64,000 bases of DNA from Magnetospirillum sp. ME-1. Lineage in GTDB: Bacteria > Pseudomonadota > Alphaproteobacteria > Rhodospirillales > Magnetospirillaceae. The stretch is taken from NCBI RefSeq assembly GCF_002105535.1, contig NZ_CP015848.1:2656624-2720623 (forward strand), read 5' to 3'. How positions within the stretch are numbered: position 1 is the stretch's first letter; every line of letters begins with the position of its first letter. Below, in pieces: positions 60,016 to 64,000 of this stretch. The notes under the pieces are model-generated. The model did no database searches. It had not been told where the DNA came from and was given only the letters and a program-made list of their open reading frames with translations. The position numbers were made by a program, and so were the translations under genes.

Positions 60016-60877
60016 GCAGCGTTGCCGGGAGGTGTTTCAGCAGCACGTAGCCATCGGGTGCCAGCCCAGGTGTCAGCTTCGGGGCTGATCTCATCAACTC
60101 CTCACCCAGGCATGAGTAATGGGTGTTCGATGCGTACAACGCCGCAAGAGCACAAAGCGCGGCATCGAATTGATCGTCATCGATTTCAATATTTTCCACT
60201 GCATATAGGCCGATGGCGCCGCACATATCGGCGAGTGATGCAGATTGCTTATTGTCATCGGCGCGGACCCATTCCGCTCCAGTCCATCTTGCCCGACTGG
60301 GTTTGTAACCGCTTTTCAGGTCCAAGGAAGGGCATACCTTCTTGATCAGTTTGAGCGAGGCTGCTGGGTAAGTTTCAAATAGGCGAATTCCGAGGCTAGC
60401 TGAGATGCTTTCTCCCGGAAGCCCTGATAGAAGGTGCTGAAATCGAGCGACGGGGGCTCCGATCCGATCGGCGAGTGGTGCCATCCCGCCATACGCTCGG
60501 TCGATTGGTCGCTTCGTAAGCTCCCAGACGTGGTCAACCTTCGACCCAATCTGAGCGAGTTGCTGGAGATCAATAGGTACATCAACGGCAACTCGACCGG
60601 CATTTAGCCAAGCGATCAAAGCCTCCCGCTCTCCGTCCGCAACGGGGGAAAGGCGCACATCGGTTCCGAATTTCCTATCAAACACGTGGCCCGAGAGAAT
60701 TTGGATGACCGTCTGTCCTGTGTCGTCTTCAAAGGCTTCGGCAACACGAGTTTTCCCAACCGTGTAACCGGCGAGATCAATTCCATACCCACGGTTTGTG
60801 CTGCAGTTACAGATGCTTTGCACGACACGCTCATTAGCCCAGTTAATGGCGCCACTGTCGCACAAAGCCCCAAGCAT
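59936..60877 (-). CDS. DUF429 domain protein
   Basis: The 313-residue protein has the DUF429 plan: 'YGIDLAGYTVGKTRVAEAFE' near residue 31 (RNase H-like start with conserved Asp), 'ASLGIRLFETYPAASLKLI', and 'DDQFDAALCALAALYASN' near the C terminus. DUF429 is a predicted RNase H-fold nuclease family of unknown function. It starts at ATG 60877, divergent from the XRE gene at 60930, with 52 bp between. Confidence 0.75.
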   Translation of the reverse strand: MLGALCDSGAINWANERVVQSICNCSTNRGYGIDLAGYTVGKTRVAEAFEDDTGQTVIQILSGHVFDRKFGTDVRLSPVADGEREALIAWLNAGRVAVDVPIDLQQLAQIGSKVDHVWELTKRPIDRAYGGMAPLADRIGAPVARFQHLLSGLPGESISASLGIRLFETYPAASLKLIKKVCPSLDLKSGYKPSRARWTGAEWVRADDNKQSASLADMCGAIGLYAVENIEIDDDQFDAALCALAALYASNTHYSCLGEELMRSAPKLTPGLAPDGYVLLKHLPATLLIQHKVRKSDPQTPAEQPPATAREEV

Positions 60878-60929
60878 TTACATATTATAGTGGATAAACA
60901 TCCCCTCCCGAATCGGGCGACCTCTTGCC

Positions 60930-61148
60930 ATGGATATGCGCAAGTTGGTCGGACGAAACGTCAGACGGGCACGTCAAGAGAAGGGGCTGACCCAGGAGCA
61001 GCTTGCCGATGCCTCTGGCTTTACTCAGCAATATCTGAGCGAACTGGAGACGGGTCGTAGAAATCCGACAATCGTCTCGCTTTACGAGATCGCCTCTGCG
61101 CTGGGCATCAGCCACGTTGAATTGGTGAAGCCAGACGGTAATGAATGA
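60930..61148 (+). CDS. XRE/Cro family regulator
   Basis: This 72-residue HTH protein ('LVGRNVRRARQEKGLTQEQLADASGFTQQYLSELETGRRNPTIVSLYEIASALGISHVELV') is a single DNA-binding domain typical of phage or plasmid repressors. It sits at the right end of the island, beside the attachment site, and is divergent from the DUF429 gene, which it may regulate. Confidence 0.9.
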   Translation: MDMRKLVGRNVRRARQEKGLTQEQLADASGFTQQYLSELETGRRNPTIVSLYEIASALGISHVELVKPDGNE

Positions 61149-61242
61149 GGAAATTCGGTCGGTTGGGTCCGAGTAACCACGGAGTAACCGAGACCTTCCA
61201 GGCATCTGTCGGCTGATGGTTTAATCGGACCCAAAAACGCGA

Positions 61243-61266
61243 AAAGCCGCGATCTCTCGCGGCTTT
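61243..61266 (-). terminator. tRNA-Gly terminator
   Basis: On the minus strand: AAAGCCGCGA, loop, TCGCGGCTTT, then TCGCGTTTTTGGG. It lies 16 bp past the tRNA 3' end and has the same organisation as the hairpin beside the left att repeat (41927-41950). Confidence 0.8.
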
Positions 61267-61281
61267 CATCTTGAAGTCCGA

Positions 61282-61327
61282 TGGAGCGGGCGAAGGGATT
61301 CGAACCCTCGACCCCAACCTTGGCAAG
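61282..61327 (-). repeat. Right att repeat within tRNA-Gly
   Basis: This is identical over 46 bp to 41965-42010. It spans the anticodon loop to CCA of tRNA-Gly and marks the right end of the island. Confidence 0.9.
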
Positions 61328-61356
61328 GTTGTGCTCTACCCCTGAGCTACGCCCGC
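61282..61356 (-). tRNA. tRNA-Gly (GCC)
   Basis: On the minus strand the 75 nt form a full cloverleaf: acceptor GCGGGCG/CGCCCGC, D-arm with GTAGAGC, anticodon loop CTTGCCAAG (GCC), T-arm GAGGG-TTCGAAT-CCCTT, discriminator T and encoded CCA. Its 3' 46 bp are duplicated at 41965-42010, so it is the integration target of the island; the integration left the gene intact. Confidence 0.95.
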
Positions 61357-61545
61357 TCAATTCGGCGTGTTCGCTGCCGTTTCCAGCGGCGAGGCCCGGA
61401 TAATACGAAAAGAATCGGCCGACGCAAGCACTTTTTCGCAGGCTTTTTTCCGGGGCTGCAAATGGCCGGGTTTGGACTTGCCACGGCGGCGGCAACGGTC
61501 CATCTATTGCGGGTCGTACCCGCCACCTCGAGGGACCGTAGCATC

Positions 61546-62484
61546 ATGGACCTGATCTTCAATTCCGGAGCCCAGGGCGCCGCCCCGGGTGGAGCCGCGC
61601 AAGGGCAGCCGGGCGAACTGATCAAGGACGCCACCACCGCCACCTTCGTGGCCGATGTGATCGAGATGTCCCAGAAGGTGCCGGTGATCGTCGATTTCTG
61701 GGCGACGTGGTGCGGACCGTGCAAGACCCTGGGGCCCGCCCTCGAAAAGGTGGTGCGCGAGGCCCGCGGCGCGGTGCGCATGGTCAAGGTCGACGTGGAC
61801 AAGAACCAGGACCTGGCGGCGCAGCTGCGCATCCAGTCGGTTCCCACCGTCTACGCCTTCAAGGGCGGCCGCCCGGTGGACGCCTTCACCGGCGCCCAGC
61901 CGGAAAGCCAGCTCAAGGAATTCGTCAAGCGTCTGATCGCCGGCAGCGGCGCGGGACCGACCATCGACGACTACATCGCCGAGGCCAGGCAGGTGCTGGA
62001 CGACGGCGATCCCCAGACGGCGGCCGGCATCTTCAACCAGATCCTGCAGGAAGCCCCTGACAACGCCTCGGCCATGGCCGGGCTGCTGCGCTGCCTGATG
62101 GCGGTGGGCCAGAACGCCCAGGCGGAATCCATGCTGGCCCGCCTGGCCCCGGAAATGGTCCGCCATCCCGAGATCGCCGCGGTGGCCACCGCCCTGGAAC
62201 TGGCCAAGAGCGCCGGGGGCGTGGGCGAGGCCGCCGAGCTGCGCCGCCGGCTGGCCTCCGACGCCGACGACCACCAGGCCCGCTACGATCTGGCGCTGGC
62301 CTATTACGCCGCCGGCGAGGGTGCGGCGGCGGTGGACGAGCTCCTCGAGCTGTTCCGGCGCAACCGCGCCTGGAACGAGGACGCGGCGCGCAAGCAGCTG
62401 GTCAAGCTGTTCGAGGCCTTCGGCCCCACCCATGAGCTGACCGTGGCCGGGCGCAAGCGGCTGTCCACCCTGCTGTTCAGTTAA
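61546..62484 (+). CDS. Thioredoxin-TPR protein (CnoX/YbbN-like)
   Basis: The ATG at 61546 yields 312 residues. The thioredoxin domain (about 25-135) has the active site 'WATWCGPCKTLGP' with Cys56/Cys59, so unlike E. coli CnoX it keeps the CGPC pair. The rest, about 145-312, is a TPR superhelix ('DDYIAEARQVLDDGDPQTAAGIFNQILQEAPDNASAMAGLLRC'). Family members act as redox-linked holdases. The LON-domain gene follows 7 bp later. Confidence 0.92.
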   Translation: MDLIFNSGAQGAAPGGAAQGQPGELIKDATTATFVADVIEMSQKVPVIVDFWATWCGPCKTLGPALEKVVREARGAVRMVKVDVDKNQDLAAQLRIQSVPTVYAFKGGRPVDAFTGAQPESQLKEFVKRLIAGSGAGPTIDDYIAEARQVLDDGDPQTAAGIFNQILQEAPDNASAMAGLLRCLMAVGQNAQAESMLARLAPEMVRHPEIAAVATALELAKSAGGVGEAAELRRRLASDADDHQARYDLALAYYAAGEGAAAVDELLELFRRNRAWNEDAARKQLVKLFEAFGPTHELTVAGRKRLSTLLFS

Positions 62485-62491
62485 GGCCGCC

Positions 62492-63151
62492 ATGCAGGCC
62501 GACCGCCCCTTGCGCATCGACGACCTGCCCCGCGACCTGCCGGTCTTCGCGGTGTCGGGCGCCATCCTGCTGCCCAAGGGCACCGCGCCCTTCATGGTGT
62601 TCGAGCCCCGCTACCTGGCCATGGTCGACGATTGCTTAGGGATGGGTCGCCTGTTCGCCCTGGTCCAGCCGCGCGACGACAAGGACAAGGGCGGCACGGT
62701 GCCCGGCCTCTACGATACCGGCTGCCTGGCGCGCATCACCGCCTTCGGCGAGACCGGCGACGGCCGCTACCTGATCACCGCCACCGGCATCTGCCGTTTC
62801 CGCCTGGCCGGCGAGGTGGAGGGCCGCGCCGGCTATCGCCGGGTGCGGACCGACTATGTCCCCTATGCCGCCGACCTGGACGGCAGCGACACCGGCCCGG
62901 TGGACCGGCGCGGCCTGCTGTCCATCGTGCGCGCCTATCTGGGGGGGCTTGGCATGTCGGCCGACATTGCCCAATTGGAAAAGGCCGACGACGCCGATCT
63001 GACGGTCCGTCTGGCCATGGCCTGCCCCTTCGCGCCCGCGGAGAAGCAGGCCCTGCTGGAAGCGGCCAGCCATGCCGAGCGCTGCCGCCTGATGACCACC
63101 TTGATCCAACGGGAGCTGCTGAACGAAAGCGGCGGCTCCTCGATCCATTAG
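62492..63151 (+). CDS. LON substrate-binding domain protein
   Basis: The 219-residue protein is only the N-terminal Lon domain ('LPVFAVSGAILLPKGTAPFMVFEPRYLAMVDDCL' ... 'GCLARITAFGETGDGRYLITATGICRFRL'), without ATPase or protease. Such proteins are common in alphaproteobacteria; they may aid substrate recruitment, but the role is not established. It is grouped with the thioredoxin-TPR, UPF0434 and DUF971 genes. Confidence 0.92.
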   Translation: MQADRPLRIDDLPRDLPVFAVSGAILLPKGTAPFMVFEPRYLAMVDDCLGMGRLFALVQPRDDKDKGGTVPGLYDTGCLARITAFGETGDGRYLITATGICRFRLAGEVEGRAGYRRVRTDYVPYAADLDGSDTGPVDRRGLLSIVRAYLGGLGMSADIAQLEKADDADLTVRLAMACPFAPAEKQALLEAASHAERCRLMTTLIQRELLNESGGSSIH

Positions 63152-63163
63152 GAGCGATCGTCC

Positions 63164-63361
63164 ATGCCCGAGCGTGTTTCGGCCTTCGATACCAAGCTGC
63201 TGGAAATCCTGGTGGCTCCCGGCACCCATGCGCCGCTGCGCTATGACGCGACCGCCCAGGAGCTGATCGACGACAAGGGCGGACTGGCCTATCCCATCCG
63301 CGACGGCATCCCGATCATGCTGATGGACGAAGCCCGCGCCATCGAAGGAGACGCGCGATGA
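63164..63361 (+). CDS. UPF0434/Trm112-like small protein
   Basis: The 65-residue protein resembles Trm112/YcaR: '[47 protein letters not shown]'. In relatives the 'LVCPVCKG' segment has metal-binding cysteines; here it is 'LVAPGTHAP', so none are kept. Relatives stabilise methyltransferases. Its stop overlaps the next start by ATGA. Confidence 0.9.
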   Translation: MPERVSAFDTKLLEILVAPGTHAPLRYDATAQELIDDKGGLAYPIRDGIPIMLMDEARAIEGDAR

Positions 63362-63810
63362 CCATGCCCGCCGAACGCCCCTGGCCCGAGGAAATCAAGG
63401 TCGACAAGGCGGCGCGCACCCTGAAGGTCGCCTTCTCCGACGGCAAGACCTTCGTGCTGCCGGCCGAGCTGCTGCGGGTGGAAAGCCCGTCCGCCGAGGT
63501 CCAGGGTCATTCCCCCGACCAGAAGCAGCTGGTTTCCGGCCGCATGCATGTGGGGATCATCGGCGTCGAGCCGGTGGGCAATTACGCCGTCAAGCTGGTG
63601 TTCGACGACCTGCACGACAGCGGCATCTATTCGTGGGACTACCTCTACGCGCTGGGCGCCAACCAGGACGCCATCTGGGCCGATTACCTGGCCGAGCTGG
63701 AGGCCCTGGGCCTGTCGCGCGACCCGGCGCTCAGCAAGGCGCCGCCGCCCAAGGCGCACGGCTGCGGCGGGGGTGGCGGGTCCAAGTCGGGCGGCTGCGG
63801 CTGCGGCTGA
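63358..63810 (+). CDS. DUF971 protein with Gly/Cys-rich tail
   Basis: The 150-residue protein has a DUF971 domain ('[44 protein letters not shown]' ... '[28 protein letters not shown]'), the fold also found at the N terminus of gamma-butyrobetaine hydroxylase and often near iron-sulfur proteins. The C terminus, '[18 protein letters not shown]', could bind metal. It overlaps the UPF0434 gene. Confidence 0.9.
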   Translation: MTMPAERPWPEEIKVDKAARTLKVAFSDGKTFVLPAELLRVESPSAEVQGHSPDQKQLVSGRMHVGIIGVEPVGNYAVKLVFDDLHDSGIYSWDYLYALGANQDAIWADYLAELEALGLSRDPALSKAPPPKAHGCGGGGGSKSGGCGCG

Positions 63811-63820
63811 AACCACTCCC

Positions 63821-64000
63821 ATGTCGAAGACGACGCGGGCGACCCAGGCGCTGGACAAGGCGGGAATCGCCTACGAAGTCCGCCTCTACGAATACGACGG
63901 CAACGCCGACAAGGTGGGCATGCAGGCGGCCGAGGCTTTGGGCGCCGATCCCGCCATGGTGCTCAAAACCCTGATGGTGCTGGCCGACGGCAAGCCGGCT
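63821..64000 (+). CDS. ybaK: YbaK/EbsC family aminoacyl-tRNA deacylase, partial
   Basis: Only the first 60 codons are in the window. 'TTRATQALDKAGIAYEVRLYEYDG' and 'ALGADPAMVLKTLMVLADGKPA' match the start of YbaK, which removes Cys wrongly attached to tRNA-Pro. ATG 63821 lies 10 bp after the DUF971 stop. Confidence 0.88.
   Translation, partial: MSKTTRATQALDKAGIAYEVRLYEYDGNADKVGMQAAEALGADPAMVLKTLMVLADGKPA

Larger units (their letters stand above)
41965..61327. mobile_element. Genomic island integrated at tRNA-Gly(GCC)
   Basis: About 19.4 kb is bounded by exact 46-bp direct repeats that match the 3' half of tRNA-Gly(GCC), from the anticodon loop to CCA. The right copy belongs to the intact tRNA gene; the left copy is only the fragment. 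Inside are a tyrosine integrase (57823), a primase-helicase with iteron-like repeats, small HTH genes, a second truncated recombinase, IS and dnaB debris, and AT-rich genes unlike the GC-rich flanks. The left half may be an accretion of older insertions. Outside the repeats, core genes (sulP; thioredoxin-TPR) resume. Confidence 0.85.

Overview
The window reads as chromosomal DNA of a high-GC alphaproteobacterium of the Rhodospirillales, most likely Magnetospirillum or a close relative. This rests on the typical alphaproteobacterial neighbourhood of the replication origin (dnaQ-coaE-aroE-maf-ppsR | oriC | hemE-hemH-hemJ-rho ... mnmE-mnmG-rsmG-parA-parB), on the protein sequences, and on several hemerythrin-type proteins of the sort abundant in magnetotactic bacteria. 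The genus is an inference; no magnetosome gene is present.

Core part 1 (1-21.9 kb). A SlyD-like membrane fusion and comM come first, then a minus-strand histidine operon (hisB-hisH-hisA-hisF-hisE plus a HIT hydrolase). Next are a four-lipoprotein operon (CsgG-like, PEGA-like, DUF4810, DUF799), hslVU, a Crp/Fnr regulator divergent from a Spy-like periplasmic protein, a minus-strand cell-envelope operon (Tim44-like, mltA, membrane protein, Smr, XRE), fxsA, secB, and the minus-strand dnaQ and coaE-aroE-maf-ppsR genes. Many neighbours overlap by ATGA or GTGA, so translational coupling is common.

Origin and segregation (21.9-36.5 kb). The 408-bp gap between ppsR and hemE holds two perfect DnaA boxes, weaker boxes and AT-rich stretches, and is the probable oriC. 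About 10 kb away are three perfect parS sites in and beside mnmG and rsmG, followed by parA and parB. Between them lie haem genes, rho, a quinone oxidoreductase, ogt, a DUF255 thioredoxin-like protein, a [2Fe-2S] protein and mnmE.

Core part 2 (36.5-41.95 kb) has a small membrane protein, a YchJ-like protein, a flavin aromatic hydroxylase and a SulP-STAS-cNMP transporter.

Genomic island (41,965-61,327). An exact 46-bp copy of the 3' part of tRNA-Gly(GCC) marks the left end; the intact tRNA gene carries the same 46 bp at the right end. The left half is a patchwork: an IS3 remnant, a FecR/poly-proline/RTX protein split by a frameshift in a C-tract, a WYL protein without its HTH, and an AT-rich cluster of a CheY-like protein, a CZB protein and three hemerythrin-type proteins. 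That cluster is punctuated by three copies of a ~95-bp palindromic repeat and abuts a 5'-truncated tyrosine recombinase joined to a dnaB fragment. The right half looks like a phage satellite or integrative element: terminase-small-like protein, two small HTH-type proteins, primase-helicase, iteron-like array, integrase, HD hydrolase, DUF429 protein and XRE regulator.

Core part 3 (61.4-64 kb) resumes with a thioredoxin-TPR protein, a LON-domain protein, a UPF0434/Trm112-like protein, a DUF971 protein and the start of a YbaK-family deacylase.
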